A stretch of DNA of 64,000 nucleotides from Cryptomeria japonica. Its lineage: Eukaryota; Streptophyta; Pinopsida; Cupressales; Cupressaceae. The notes under the pieces are model-generated. The model had not been told where the DNA came from. It made no database searches and saw only the letters and a program-made list of their open reading frames with translations. Positions 10,129 through 23,368 of the stretch are shown here, in pieces. Location of the stretch: assembly GCF_030272615.1 (NCBI RefSeq), contig NC_081413.1, positions 602,396,709 to 602,460,708 on the forward strand, given 5' to 3'. Positions within the stretch are counted from its first letter, which is position 1. Every line of letters begins with the position of its first letter. The translations under genes were made by a program, and so were the position numbers.

Positions 10129-12859
10129 CTAAAGCTTACCGGAGGGGTCAGATGTGTCTAGTTTGAAAGATAGCAAAATTTTCTCCAAGATATCTCCTAC
10201 CAATGTTATCAACTCTTTGTCTGCTAAATGGGACTTAAGTAAGTCCTCACTAGATTTGGCTTGGGCGACAGTTGTTAACATTAGTGCATGAATCAGAGAT
10301 AAATAGCTCATATCAATAGGCCCTTGACCAAAATCATTTGAATCAATAGCAACTTGTTTTCCTTTATCAGGTACAGTGTCTCTTGCCATTTTTACTAGGG
10401 CCTGATCTGCCTTCTCCTCTCCTTTCTCCTTTTCTGCCACCTCTAGCACTAGCATCATTACCATCATTATTATCCTTATCCACATCGTTTGTCCCCTCAG
10501 CTATCTTTTCTGAAACAACTTCAATTACCGGAAGTTCCTGTTTAGCTTCACCAGAGATATCATTAGCTACATCAACATCATCAATTATGGTCAAATCATT
10601 TGAGTGCCCTTTTAGAATGGCCTTCTCAGATGATTGATCCTTTTTCTTGTCGGGAACAACTTCATGCACTTCCAAAATAGATGTGTCATGTGATTTCTCT
10701 CCCATATGAGTGTCATCATGTGCTGAGTTCACATTAACCTTGTGATCTATCAAAAATTATCTCATAATCATCTATATTTCTTTGGTCACCTCATCTATTT
10801 TTCCGAGCATAATCTTATTAACTCTCTTCTTGCTTCAAAATCTTCCCTTTGCAAGCTTTAATAATCTAATAACTTCATCTTTAGAAATGATAGAGGATAG
10901 ATTTACTAATACATTACTCTTTTATCCTTTCATCCTCTAGACTTGTTGTATGCCTTCTAGCATCCAAAATGTCACACAGGCTTTTGGGGATCATAGATGA
11001 TAGTTCTATTAATGCCTTTCTATAAACATCTATGTATTGTACAATTGCCTCCTCTAAATCTCTTTGGTCTTTATCATGAAAATTTTCATAGTATATAGGC
11101 ACATTCTTCAAATTACTATCTTTAAGAACTCCATCAATTAATTCCTTCAAAGTCATTGGGGGCACAACTTCATAATTACCTTCAATTTTACTGGACTTCA
11201 AAGCTTCGTCTATTTCAGACTTATGTTTCTTTCTTGCTCTGGCTCTACAAAGTGGCTCAGCTTCATCTCTTATCTTCTCGGTTGGTTGGGCACCACCGAT
11301 TTGAGGCTTCTTCACCACTCTAGCATAAGTGGTTGTCTTCTTTACCTCTTTGACCTCTTCATCGGATTCAATTTCTTCCTCTACAGCTACATATTTTCTT
11401 GTTAGTTTCTCTTTCTTTCTCTTCTCTACTCCACCAGTTGATATTGTTTGAGGCTTGGGTGGAGGAAAGGACTTCTACACACCGAAGGTAGGTGTAGACT
11501 AAGACTATTTAGGCTTTGATTACTTGGGAGGAGTGGAGATGGGTTTTGAGTTTTTAGGCTTTGCCATGTCCTCCTATTTCAATATGTTTTTCTCTCTAGC
11601 CCTTTGCACAGCCTCCTTGGATATACCCATTTTCTCTACTAGCTCCTCAACTTCCTTTCTTACTTTTTTCTTCCTTACCAATTTGGTGAATTCCTTATGC
11701 AAGTCTAAGTATTTTTCCCTATATGTACCAAACCTTTCTTCCTTATCATCTATTGGCTGACTCAATAGGTGTTGAGCATATGCATCAAGTGTATTTGCAT
11801 CTAACTCATATCCCATGGGCATGATCCAAATAGTCCTAGGCTCAACCACCTCCATATGACATTGATCCTTGTCAACCATGAAGCAAATTGTTTTCTCATA
11901 TTTTTCTACAATCTCTTTAGGGATCCTTTCTCTTCTTTGCATTGTTCCTTGAAATGATTTTAAATATCCCCACAAAGTAGATTTTTGTGCTATACTATCA
12001 CCTAATCCTTGCAAAAATTCCTTTGTTTGAACTACCACCGGTTTATCATAAGCCCATTGAACCTTTCCAATACTGAGGATTTCATTCAATAAATACAGTG
12101 CCAAGCAAACAATCAAGGAACCAAATTTAAATACATGATTCTAATCTCACTTTATCTTCTTCAAATCACTTAATAACTCACTAAGAAGAACTCCACAAAG
12201 ATCATACTTCTTGTCTTCCTTAAGCATTTGATAAGCAACAAATATGGCAATATTGGATACTATTTTCTACCTGTCGGATTGGTATACCTTATATCCTATC
12301 ACTATTGAAGAAAATATTACATCATGCTTTATGATATCGCTGATTGTCATTGACCAACTCTCATGCTGGGATTCAATTACTGCATTCACAGTGGTGTTCT
12401 GAACTTTCCTCACATTGGGGACCTCGCCAGTTGCATTCAAATAGGTAACTACTTAAATGGCTTGCTTCATGATCTTATGAGGTTGGTCCATCCATACAAA
12501 CTCATCTTGGATTCAGCTCAGAACATATCTCACCCATTCAGGCTCATCTAACACCGATAAATGAATGAACTAGATGAAACCCTTGTCCCGCAATGACTTG
12601 AATTTTGGCTTCAGATTTCCTATTCCATCCATAATATGCTTGGTATATAGTGAAAGCATGTCCACATTTCCAAGCTCTTTTATGTTATAGTGGATATATG
12701 CCCTAATATATTCATTGTGCAATATGCCATATGGAATAGAGGAAAAGCACCTTCCGGATCATCTTCAATAGATTTGAATGGATGTATTTTGAACATAGGC
12801 CTTGCACTCTCAGTAATCTCAACTACCAAGGGAGTCGCAACACTAGATGCAAATGCCAT
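10129..12859 (-). pseudogene. Accessory ORF of the SIRE-like element (unknown function)
   Basis: On the minus strand it begins at ATG 12859 (MAFASSVATPLVVEITES) and continues through blocks at 12116-11574, 11318-10914, 10753-10367 and 10485-10129, with several stops and frame changes. The intact protein would have approached 900 residues. It has basic and acidic stretches, many Glu/Lys heptads (KKVRKEVEELVEKMG) and a proline-rich basic linker near 11500. One block is homologous to the plus-strand ORF at 80-592. No known catalytic motif is visible. Position after gag and before the (unseen) 3' end marks it as element-encoded rather than a host gene. Confidence 0.55.
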
Positions 12860-13439
12860 TTTGAAATTAGGGAATGAAAAGATAGCTCACAAATGGATAA
12901 ATACCTTTTCAATCTCAATCGGATACAAGGAATTTTTGACTAATCACTTCAAGCTCAATTATCACTACTCAATCTCATTCGCCTTGCTTTGTTGCACTTT
13001 CTCTTGGTTCACAATGTGAGGAATGAGTGATTGAAATGCATGTTTATCCATCGAAAACCTAACTTTAAGTTATAATAAATATGAAACCCTAACAGCTTCT
13101 GGATACCCTACACATCTTTAAGAATTCATCACCGAATACTCAGATAAACATGAAATCTTTCGGATATCAATTGCACAACTAAACTCCATGATCTACAACC
13201 ATCCTCGACTGGTTATAGTTCTCTGAAAAAGGGGATTCTAAATATCTGCATGAAAAGATTTCCCCTAAGGCATTAGGCCTTAGTTACCGGATGAGGTTCC
13301 ATCACTGGAATCAGATGTGGAGCCATTCTACACATTTGAATCTTCCTTCTTAACCCACATCTTCTTATGTTGCTCTCTAACTTCTTCCACTTTAGCTTTT
13401 CAATTTTCATCAGATATGTCCTTGTTTACTGAACCATTG

Positions 13440-14465
13440 TTGTTCATGTTCTTGCTTTTGCAATATTTTGCAATGTGACTGGATTTGTTGCATGCATGGC
13501 AAATAACATTTCTTTGCATAGGCCTGAAATTCATCTAATCTGATCTCATCCCGCATTAGTTAGAAATGTGTCCAAACATTCCAAAGGCATAACATCTCAT
13601 TCTAAAAAGTGTTCACCATTCTGCACATATTTGACTTATGATCATAGTCCTTGCATATGAAACATTGACCAGTAAAGGTAGGACCATTATTCATCACATT
13701 ATTCATCCTATTTCTGCATTGACTTGCCATATGACTGAATTTAACACAAACAAAACATTTACCATTGAATTTTCAGGCATTAGGTTGTCTTATCGGAGAT
13801 TTCTTGCTCTTATGTTGATGATTTCTTTGTCTAGAACCAAAGGATTCTCGTTTCTCATATCCTAGTCCTCGTATGTCTTTCCCATGTCTCTGACTTTCAA
13901 GCATCTCATCTAACTGGGCTAAGCTAGCTTTGAATTTTTCTTTGTACTCATTAGCAATAGAAAGCTCATCTCTCATAATTATGATCTTCCTTTCAAGTTC
14001 TTGTCCATCATTCTTGCATTACACCAATTCAAGCTTCAATTAATCATTATCATAGTTCAATTTGCAACATTCGTCAGATCTATCCTTCAATGATTGAGTT
14101 AGGGTTTCTTCATTCTTCTTTCGATCTTCAATCTCCTTTGCGAGCTTCATCACAATGAATTGCATCTCATTCTTCAAGATTGTGTTCTCTCTAGCATGAT
14201 TCTCATGATCATCTATCTTGTCTTGTAGGGCTTGATTGTCAATGCTTTGTTCATCTTTCTCCTTCAGTTTGTCCATCAGCTCCTTTCTCTTTTCTCTAGA
14301 AGTAATCAATTGATCTTTCAGTGTCTGAATGAAGTCTTCATCTGCATTCAGGTTTGTTTTTAGGGATCTTACTTCTTTTCTTAGTGCATCAAGATCTTCA
14401 AGTGCCATACTAAGATGTCCCTGCAAACTTGATTCCATTGATTGAATCTTTCGGATCTTCCTCAA
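13440..14465 (-). pseudogene. Gag-like protein of SIRE-like element (coiled coil plus CCHC knuckles)
   Basis: 141 residues at 14465-14040 form a near-continuous coiled coil (heptads such as LEDLDALRKEVRSLKTN). The block at 13976-13773 contains DEMLESQRHGKDIRGLGYE, which parallels DKMLSKQKQSKDTGGLGFE in Copia-A Gag. Zinc-knuckle type CX2CX4HX4C motifs follow (CFVCVKFSHMASQC, CFICKDYDHKSNMC, CHACNKSSHIAKYC between about 13770 and 13450), with stops between them. The usual N-terminal capsid part is missing: only about 30 bp lie between the primer site and the coiled coil. Confidence 0.6.
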
Positions 14466-14492
14466 GTTGTTAAGTTTCTTCTAAGGAACTAG

Positions 14493-14504
14493 GTTCTGAT
14501 ACCA
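14493..14504 (-). promoter_or_regulatory. Primer-binding site
   Basis: On the minus strand TGGTATCAGAAC, one base from the usual copia sequence TGGTATCAGAGC that pairs with the 3' end of initiator tRNA-Met. It lies three bases inside the LTR edge. Confidence 0.8.
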
Positions 14505-14507
14505 ATT

Positions 14508-15634
14508 ATTGGAATCAATGAACACTGAGAGGGGGGTGAATCAGTGTTTTACAATTTGCAAATTTATTAAGTTGATCCTTAAACCACCAGATATATATGA
14601 ATGAAATTAGAATGCAGAAACATAAAGTAAACAACCACACAACCATAACATGAATATTTTTATGTGTAAATCCGGAAAGGCAAAACCCATGATAGGATTT
14701 GAACCCACAATATTATTATACTATGGTCAGAAGTATGATAATATTACATAAGGGGAATGCACTTGCATTCAGGCACACTACCTAGAGCTCACTGCTCAAT
14801 TACAAAAGGGCTACAACCCGAAGGAAGGCTCACTTCCTTACAACCTATTACAATGATGAATGAACTAAATTATAGCATCTAAATATGTCAAAAAATAGTT
14901 TCCATTAGGCTCAGATCAACCTCTACAACTCTTTTGTCTCCCTGCTCTATTTTCTTGCATTGTCATACACCAAAGCACCAAAACCTTCAATCACATTCAC
15001 AAATTCTCTCATATAGACTTCTCACACTCTTCTCATATATCAACATGCTCAAATGAATTGGTCTTATATATCTGCACCAACAAAATGAATCATTTACCAT
15101 GTCAGCTTACAAAAACCACATAACACACAACACAAAACGTGTAACCTTAGGTCGGCTCAATCTGTCCACAAATCCAAATGTGAACCCAAACAGAATGATA
15201 AAAAGCTTCATAAAAGTTGGCTCAAACTCCTTGAACATGAAAACAATCATCGAAATCAACCCAATAATTCTGCATCATATGTTACACCAGAATAGCTCTG
15301 CTCTAACTGAATTACCGAATACCGGTCCTTCAATCTTTCTCATTAATCAACATTGGATATCAGGATCATAAGATAAGCTACCTTTAACCTCTAATTATCT
15401 TCCTTAATCACCGTAACCAAAATTACATCACCAAAATCAAGATATGCACAATGATTTCATTCTCTACCGGTTACTGTGTTCCACCTTCCAGACTTATGCC
15501 TTATAAACAATATGACTTTCGGTAAGTCAAATCTATGTACACCGGATGTGATATCTAAACTGGGTTGCCATCAATGAAAACTCCTAAGCATCAATCATGC
15601 ACCAATCTTTACCAAAATAGTGTCTTTTGCCAAC
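14508..15634 (-). repeat. 5' LTR of SIRE-like element
   Basis: In minus orientation it starts TGTTGGCAAAAGACAC (15634) and ends at about 14508 after the shared module ATTCACCCCCCTCTCAGTG. About 1127 bp. Confidence 0.7.
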
Positions 15635-18007
15635 AAATAGACCTTTGAAAAGTAAAGGGAATGCCTAGGAACCGAAAAATCTCCCCATGTTGGATCCATT
15701 TCTAACAATACTGAAGATTCTAAGGCAGATTAGGAAGAAAAGACTATCTATACCACTAGGTTTTGTAACGTTGAATAGCTGACCTAGATGTCAAACAAAA
15801 GGTGTATAGGCAATGGAGCACCTCCTTAACATTATTCTCCTCTTCAATGAGGGTAAAGAATGAATCATCCACAAAATGGCCCTTGACAAGTTGAGAAGGT
15901 TACTTAGGCAAGGGAATCCCCCTAACACATCTAGTTGAAATTGCAGCAGCAAGCAGAAACCCAAATCCTTCAATGGCAAGCACATACCAAGAAGGGGCAA
16001 GAGGATAGCCCTAGTGGGTGGACTTTAAAAGGCGAAAGGATGAAGATTGATGTACATTAATGGTGATGCAAGTTGAAGCATCCCAAAGACCATTTGCATA
16101 GACTGAATGAAACAGGGTCCAAACCCTAACATTGTAAGCATCACAAGAATAAAGAGTCATTCAATGCAATCATAAGCTTTGGCAAAATCAATTTTAAGAA
16201 AAATGGCTCTTTGTAAAGAATGTCGAGCTCACTCCATTCCTTTCCAAACTACAATGATGTTGTCCAAGGTAAACCTATATTTGATGAAACCAATCTGTTT
16301 CGGACGAACAATCTGTGGAAGGAGATGTTTGACCTTAAGAGCCAAAGCCATGGCAATAATCTTGTAAGACACATTCAACAAGGTTATGGGTTGCCAATTA
16401 CAAATATCCTCATGATCACCAGATTTAGGGTTGAACTTAATATTCCCCTTGCTGATGAGTTTCCTTGGACATTGGGAGTGAAAAGCTTCCATATAGACCT
16501 TATGTAAATCAGAAACAACACAAGGCCATAGGGCTTTGTAGAATTCACAAGGGAAACCATCACAACTAGGAGCTTTGTCATCTAACATAGACAAAATAGC
16601 CTCTTTAAGGTCCTCAAGAGTGAGAAGTTGATCACATAAAACTCTTTAGGCATTAGAGAGATAAGAGGTAACAATAGCAAGTCATTCTTGCGAGGCTTGC
16701 TCATGCTCAGGTGAATTTTCCTGTGTAGTAAACACCTTCTCATAATATCTAACAAAAGCTTGAAGAATATCTAGTAACTCAAAGAAAACTGATTGATTGT
16801 TCTTAATCCTTTTGATCGTAGCAGAGGAATGACAAGCTCTAAGAGCCAGAAAGACTCTTTATAAGAATGGTTACCAACCTTGAGCCAATGCAATTTGTCT
16901 TTAATCTGGGCACCTCTAGCAACATGGTTATCTGCAATCTATTTTTTATGTCGAAGATAGGCAACCCTAACCTATAATTGAAGACTGAAGAGGTTGGCCA
17001 TCAAATCTTTTGTGGAAACCTTCAAATCTTTGTTGGTAGCCTCATAGTACTGTTAGTGATACAAATCTAATTGTCTTCCATAGATGTGAAGAAAATGAGT
17101 TGTGTGTTGGTTAGCATCATTCCACAACATAATTCAGCTAGAAATATGAGTGGGATGTCTCTCAAGATTCTAGACCCATTGGATGTGGGCCAACATGGAC
17201 AGATGACTAAGCACAGACATATTGAGAAATAACTGCATTTTAGAAGGACGCATATGGTCTGACTGCCATTTAATGCTTAACTTGATGGGAAAATGATCTA
17301 ACAAGGTGACGTTAGCAAGGGGTAAAACTGGAAGAGATTAATTTTTCCTAAAGGCAAAAGAAGATTCAGTCGAGATCATGGCATGATTAAGGCACTTAAA
17401 AATCTTATCAGAGACAACTCTCTAATTACACAAAGTGTGCTAGACACCCTACGAAGGGTGGCAGTTGGTGTTATGATCGAAAAGACCCAATTTATTATGC
17501 ATGTGAAACCAGGCTTCTCGATCAATAGTTGTCCATCAAAAAGACAAAATACCATCTTTAACAGAGGCTACTTGAAACATATTAAAATCCCCACACATCA
17601 CCCAATTGGTAGGTGGCAAAGAATCAGCTATCCACTGCCATAAATAGGATCGCTCAACAACATCGTTGGGAGCATAAACATTAATGATCCCAAAGAAATG
17701 ATTGTCAACTAACATGAGGACCCACACCACTTGTTGAGTGGGATCAAACCCATGGTCAACTATAGAAGAATGCCAGGATGGCGAGAGGAGAGTAACAACA
17801 CCTCCTCAGCCAGTTTCGTGTTCTGAGGCAAAAACCACGCCATCTAGCCAAATCACACAACATGCAGCAACTAACATGAAGGCTACAATTTTAACTTCTT
17901 GAAGGTAGAAAACATCAATACCAAGATAAGTCTATCTAATATCCCACTTGAAATATTTCTTGGCAAGGTCAGTAAGACCCTAGACATTCCATAAGAGAAA
18001 ATTCATC
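15635..18007 (-). pseudogene. LINE ORF2: endonuclease and reverse transcriptase
   Basis: It starts at ATG 18007 (MNFLLWNV). An APE-type endonuclease follows, with NVYAPND and WVMCGDFNM at 17730-17540. Reverse transcriptase lies at 16594-16229 (KAPSCDGFPCEFYK, then NWQPITLLNVSYKIIAMAL). The catalytic FADD motif appears as FVDDSFFTLIEEE near 15865, and a C-terminal FLGIPF motif near 15670. Stops and frame changes are frequent. The copy ends abruptly at 15634 against the SIRE-like LTR, so the 3' part of ORF2 is not present here. L1-type plant LINE. Confidence 0.8.
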
Positions 18008-18479
18008 ATTCAAATTCACGCATGTTGTCCTTGTTCTCTGGAGAGGCTTGTATCTATTCTGCAAAACATCTGAAGTAGTTCAAAAACCAAGGTAAGAATC
18101 ACCTAGAAGCACATTGTGTTTATCACAAACTTCATCATCACCGCCATCCTGCCTAGAGGGGTTGTGAGAGTGGTGCAATGAGATAGACTAAGAAGCTATA
18201 ACTAAAGTATCTTGAGGGGTACGAACCCAAGAAAAGCAGTCTGATCTCCCCTCAGTAGAGCTCTTCCCCTTATCAATAGGGTTTGAAACATCCGGTTGCA
18301 CGCTAGCTTGCACCTGCGTAGAAACTGCCTTTGTCGCAATGGCAAGCTATGAAGAGGGATATGAAGGGACACATCTTGCTTTGTCTTATTTTTTCAGCCC
18401 ATTATGGTCTAACCTTCTTCAAACTTAGTCTCAAAAGGGTGAGAGGGTGTAGCTTCTTTAGGTGGGGACTTAGTGTGAG

Positions 18480-18850
18480 GTGCAGCAAGAAGGCAATCCT
18501 TAATCTTATGATTAAACGATTGGCACTGATAACATGTATTGGGAAAATTCAAATAAAGCACATGCTAAGAAAAACATTGTCCACAAACTTGAATATCAAT
18601 AGTTTCCTTAACATTTCAAGATAAAACCACTTCAATACAAACCCTTTTTTGAGGCCGAGAATGAAATAAACATTTTGGCTCCATGCAAACCACCTTGCCA
18701 AAGGATTGGATAATAGTTTGCAGGAACAACCAACAAGGAAGAGGAAAGCCACAGAACTCAACCCTAATAGGGACCTTGAGCTTCTTTTCATTAGAGACTA
18801 TAAAGTCTCTTGACCAAGGCTGAAAAACAAACAAGAAAGACTGAACATAC
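18480..18850 (-). pseudogene. LINE ORF1, C-terminal part (DUF4283-like end and zinc knuckle)
   Basis: Minus-strand reading gives PWSRDFIV, VPIRVEFCGFPLPCW and FGKVVCMEPK, the typical second half of the DUF4283 RNA-binding domain of plant LINE ORF1 proteins. It is followed by a CX2CX4HX4C knuckle (CYQCQSFNHKIKDC, near 18520). The first half of the domain is at 26051-26456, beyond the Copia-A insertion; joining across the CATAC target duplication restores a continuous domain. Confidence 0.8.
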
Positions 18851-20435
18851 TGTTGAACATAGAGTACCACTGAGAGGGGGGTGAATCAGTGGTACCTAAA
18901 CTTTTTCACTTTTCAAAGCAACTTCAGAATACCAGTTATTAAAGTAAGCACTAAACAATCAAACAGGTGCAGCAAAAAGGAAAACCCAAGAGATCAATCA
19001 CACAAATGCAACTCACAACACCAGATATACAAGGAAAACCCAATATGCGAAAAACCTCAGTGAGAGATGTTGTTGGAGACTACTGCTCCAATCTAGCCTC
19101 ACAAGTAACATACTGGATTACAAAGATTTAGGGCACCAACCCTTGCACCAAGCTCCAACTTGATGATGTATATTGAGAATACAATTTCGATATAGTTATA
19201 GCTTCTTATTGCAAATGAATTCGGTAACACTTGATCAAATAATTTACTATCGGTTGATAGTCTTTTCTTCTCCATAGGATCTCACACTTCTGGTTGTGAG
19301 ATCACTCTCTCTTTCTCACAGTCTCAAAACTTACTATGTCACACTTGGATGTTGTCTTGCTCTACCACACCTCACCGGTTTTCTTAACCATTGGACCTAC
19401 TACACTTATACTGGGACTCAAACACTGCCAGTTAAACCCTCTCACCGATTTTCTTTCTCACTTACTCTGCAAATTTATTAGAATAAATTCTAAGGCAAAG
19501 TGATCCTTCTCTATCCTTAAGCTCTCTCTTCTCTCTTTTTCTTCTCTCCAGCATCATCTTGCTTTGTTTCGAGCTCATATATTTATCACCATGGTTTCTC
19601 GACAAGAATTCATTCAAACACTGAGCGGTTAGGGTTTCCTTTACCCAAAACAATCTTCATGAAATCCAGTCAGTCTTGGATCGATCACCTATACTCCAGG
19701 AATGCATCTATACACATTTTCCATTATCCAATGCATACTTCCTAAAGATAGCAATCTCGTACATGATTTTCTACCTTGAAATTTGTCAACTCATAAAGCA
19801 CTCAGCTATTTCCTTTTCGAGGTCTTCTTACAATCTGACTTCCTTTACATTGATCCAGGCTCCAACTACTCCCTGATCTTCCTCTATTGTTCTTTCATCC
19901 TTGAGCCGCATCAGTCAGTTACAATCTCATGATTTGTGGCTATTACATTAATATTGACTAGTTATTTCAACAACCATGTCGATGGAGGCTTCACCGACCT
20001 CTGCATGTTTGCCACCTCGGCTCCACATGGCATCACAACAGTCAATCACATAGCTCACCGACACACAATCAGTTCATACTTGAACATTCGGCAAACTCAT
20101 ACCGATACATGCCTTTGCCAGTGAGACCTTCTCCTTCTACTTACTGGAAGTGCTCGCTACACCGGTAATATATCTTCACCTCTGGTTGTTTGTGATGATT
20201 TTAACATTCTATCTCTTCATCAAAAACAAGTAGCCAACCTCCAGACTAGAATATTGCTCTACCGGTTGTCAAACATCATGCAAACATACAACCATCATCT
20301 CGATTTATGCTTTACCAGTAATCCTTCCTTATGTCTGCTCACTCTTATGTAAAGTGCCATTAGATTAGTCACCCCTTCTTACTTTCCAGTGACCTTTCCA
20401 AACCAGTTGACATCAATGACAACTTAATGCCAACA
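18851..20435 (-). repeat. 3' LTR of Copia-A (complete)
   Basis: 1585 bp, TG...CA ends in minus orientation, next to a purine tract at 20436-20449. It carries the shared C-rich module near its 18870 end, and repeats of a GGTTGGTGC type (plus strand GCACCAACCC) around 19130. Confidence 0.9.
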
Positions 20436-20585
20436 ATCTCCCCCTTTGGCATTTATGTCAACTTATCACAAGACACTTCATACCGGTACATTTATCCCCC
20501 TTTAACACAATGAAAAAGGGTATTGTACACTCCCCCTTTGATCCATACCGAGCTCCCCCTTTCATTGGCATAAGCTCCCCCTAGG
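20436..20585 (-). promoter_or_regulatory. Purine tract array before the 3' LTR
   Basis: Five minus-strand tracts of the type AAAGGGGGAG, AAAGGGGGAT or TAGGGGGAG lie within 150 bp (about 20440, 20495, 20533, 20555, 20577). The first abuts the LTR and is the likely plus-strand primer; the rest repeat the motif. Confidence 0.75.
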
Positions 20586-21990
20586 TGGACGACGCGACTC
20601 CCAACTTGTGTTGAAGGTACTCAAAGGTGCTCAATAGTAATGGTTTGGTGAAAATGTTTGCTACTTGTTCATCGGTAGGGACATAGTCCATCCTTACCTC
20701 ATGTTCTTCAACCTTCTCTCTAAGAAAATGATACTTGATAGCAATGTGCTTTGTTCTAGAATGCATCACATGATTCTTTTCAATGTTGATAGCACTCGAA
20801 TTATCACACCAGATGAGAATAGGATCAATGATGTCCACCTGAATGTCCGTGAGATTCTACTTCATCCAAATCACTTGAGAACAACATGTAGCAACTACAA
20901 TGTATTCAGTTTCAGCAATAGATAGAGAGACTGAGTCTTGCTTCTTGGTATGCCACAAGACCAACCGGTCACCTAGAAAGAATGCACCGCCACTTGTGCT
21001 CTTTCGATCGTCAATGCAACCTACCCAATCAGCATCACTGTATGCTTCCAAGATAAAATCTCCTTGTTTAGGATACCACAATCCATAACTGAGTGTCCCT
21101 TGTAGGTACCTAAACATTATGCTTACAACATTCATATGTGACTACTTAGGTGCAACTTGGAATCTGGCTACCATGCATATTTCCTATACTATATCTAGTC
21201 TAGAAGTAGTTAGATACAATATACTACCTATCATGGATCTATACAGAGTCTGATCCACCACTGGTGATTCATCATTCTTGCTCAATTTACTTCCAATCGC
21301 CATAGGGGTACTTACCAGTTTAAAATCCTCCAGTTGGAATTTCTTCAACATTTCCTTTGCATACTTAATTTGTGAGATAAAGATTCCCTTATCTTGTTGT
21401 AATATCTACAAACCAAGGAAGTATGTCAATTCACAAAGCATTGACATCTAAAAATCTGACTGCATTTGATCAGCAAATTCTTTGCAGAGGGTGTCCTTGT
21501 TGCCTCCAAAGATAATGTCATCTACATGCACAACCATAATGATCATGTAGTTCTCACTTTTCTTTATGTACAGATTGATGTCAACACTCCCCTTTTAGAA
21601 TCCCTGCTCCTTCAAGTACTGATCTAATCTAGAATACCATGCTCTGGGAGCTTGCTTTAGACCATATAGGGCCTTCTTCAACTAGCACACAAATGTTTCA
21701 TCATCATGCAGTAGAAACCATTCTGGTTGCTCCATGTATACTTCTTCTAAATTTCCATTTAGGAAGGCAAATTTTACATCCATTTGATATACTTTATAAC
21801 CCTTGTAGGCAGAGAAGGCTAGAAACATTCTAATTTCTTCTAATCTAGCTACCAGTGCAAATGTTTCTTCAAAGTCAATCCCCTCTACCTGAGAGTATCC
21901 CTTGAACACTAGTCTAACTGTATGCCTAACAATTTTACCTTCTTCATTCATCTTGTTTTGGTAGACCCATTTGGTGCCAATGATGTTCTT
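20581..21990 (-). pseudogene. Copia-A reverse transcriptase and RNase H
   Basis: RT begins in the 21951-21682 block (HTVRLVFKGYSQVEGIDFEETF, split here by stops further on; MDVKFAFLNGNL). It continues through [19 protein letters not shown] near 21640, and the catalytic box reads VHVDDIIFGG (YVDD in intact copia) near 21515. RNase H follows at 21135-20857 (YSDADWVGCIDDRKSTSG) and 20838-20581 (WCDNSSAINIEKN, RTKHIAIKYHFLRE, IFTKPL). At least six in-frame stops. This part is in a different frame from integrase upstream, so one indel has occurred near 22000-22200. Confidence 0.85.
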
Positions 21991-22216
21991 GTCTTCTGGT
22001 CTAGGGACTAATTCCCAAGTCTTATTCTTCTCAATCTGTCATAGTTCTTCTTCCATGACATCCATCCATTCTTGTCTTTTGCTGGCCTCATTGAACATTT
22101 TAGGTTCTACTTGTCATGAGGCAGAGGTTGACTTGTTCATCATTCCGGGCAAGTCTTCTTCTAGTTTGCACACCATCACTCTTATTTCCCACAATTTGTT
22201 CTTCTAGGTGATTCAT

Positions 22217-23368
22217 CTACACATACCAGTTGGGAGCCTTCTTGGATGCTTCTTTTAGTTCATTGTCTAACTGACCTTCATCACCTTCATCGCCAGAATC
22301 ATCATACCAGTTAACCTGTGGTTGACATCCTTTGTGCATATCCTCATCAACTCTTACATGTACACCCTCAATGACTCTTCTTAAACTTTTCTTGTAGCAT
22401 TTGTAGGCCTTGCTGTTAGATGAGTAACCAAGGAAGATTCCTTCATCACTCCTAGAGTCAAAACTTCCTATACCATCCATATCTTTCTTGATAAAGAACT
22501 TGCTTCCAAATACTTTGAAGTATTTGACTGATGGCTTTCAGTCATACCACAACTCATAAGGTGTCATTATGTTGTTTGTTCTTAATTGAACCTGGTTCAA
22601 ATTATATGTAGTAGTATGAACAGCTTCCTTCCGATATGTGTCTGGTAGACTGGCCTCATTTAACATGGTTTTGGCTATTTCCTTAATTGTCTTGTTCTTC
22701 CTTTCTACCACACCATTTTGTTGTGGTATCCTAGGAGCTGAGTATAGCCTTCTAATTACATGTTTTTCACAATAATATTCAAATTCATTTGATGTAAACT
22801 CTCCACCCCAGTCTGATCTTAGGCATTTTAACCTGCACCCACTTTCTTTCTCTACCATCTTCCTAAAGATCTTAAATCTTTCAAATGCTTGTGACTTATC
22901 TTGTAGGAAGGTGACCCATGTCATTCTTCAGTAGTCATCAATAAAGAGCATAAAGTATCTTTCACCTCCAAGTGCTCTTGTCCTAGTTGGACCACATAGA
23001 TTTGTATGCACAATTTCAAGTGGTCTTGAGGTGTTGTGCTCTTTTGTCTTGAAGGTCACCTTAGTTTGCTTACCTTTCACACATTCATCACAAAATGTGC
23101 TTACCGGTTTGATGATGGGTGGAATATTACTCACACACCCCTTTCTTCTTACTACAACTAGGTTATCAAAGTTTATGTGGCCTAATCTTCGGTGCCATAG
23201 CCAACTTTCATCAACCTGTCCCAACATGCATTGGGACTCATAGCATTCCTTCAAATTGTAAATATTGCCATCCATTCTATTTCCTTCTACCACAACTTGA
23301 CCAGTATTGTCTTTCTTTATCTGACAACCGGTTGAGTCAAAGTTGAATTTATAACCTTTGTCACACAT
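22217..23368 (-). pseudogene. Copia-A integrase
   Basis: The GAG-pre-integrase zinc region is at 23368-22928 (WLWHRRLGHINFDNL, CDECVKGKQTK), continuing into the core (SRPLEIVHTNLCGPTR, FMLFIDDY). Catalytic-core sequence proceeds in 22924-22538 (LKCLRSDWGGEFTSNEF, PRIPQQNGVVERKNKTI). The expected Asp in HTD is Asn here (HTN) and LRSD has Trp after it (DWGGEF for DNGGEF). The 22480-22217 block is the integrase C-terminal region (EGIFLGYSSNSKAYKCY). Interrupted by single stops between blocks. Confidence 0.85.

Larger units (their letters stand above)
9880..15634 (-). mobile_element. SIRE-like copia derivative: 5' LTR, gag, extra ORF, no pol seen
   Basis: Minus-strand order is LTR (15634 to about 14508), primer-binding site (14504-14493), a Gag-like coiled coil with zinc knuckles (14465 to about 13450), then directly the accessory ORF (12859 to about 10129). 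I find no protease, integrase or reverse transcriptase between them, so this copy is either a pol-less derivative or has lost pol. It is inserted next to LINE reverse-transcriptase sequence that resumes at 15635. The left end is not defined. Confidence 0.65.
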
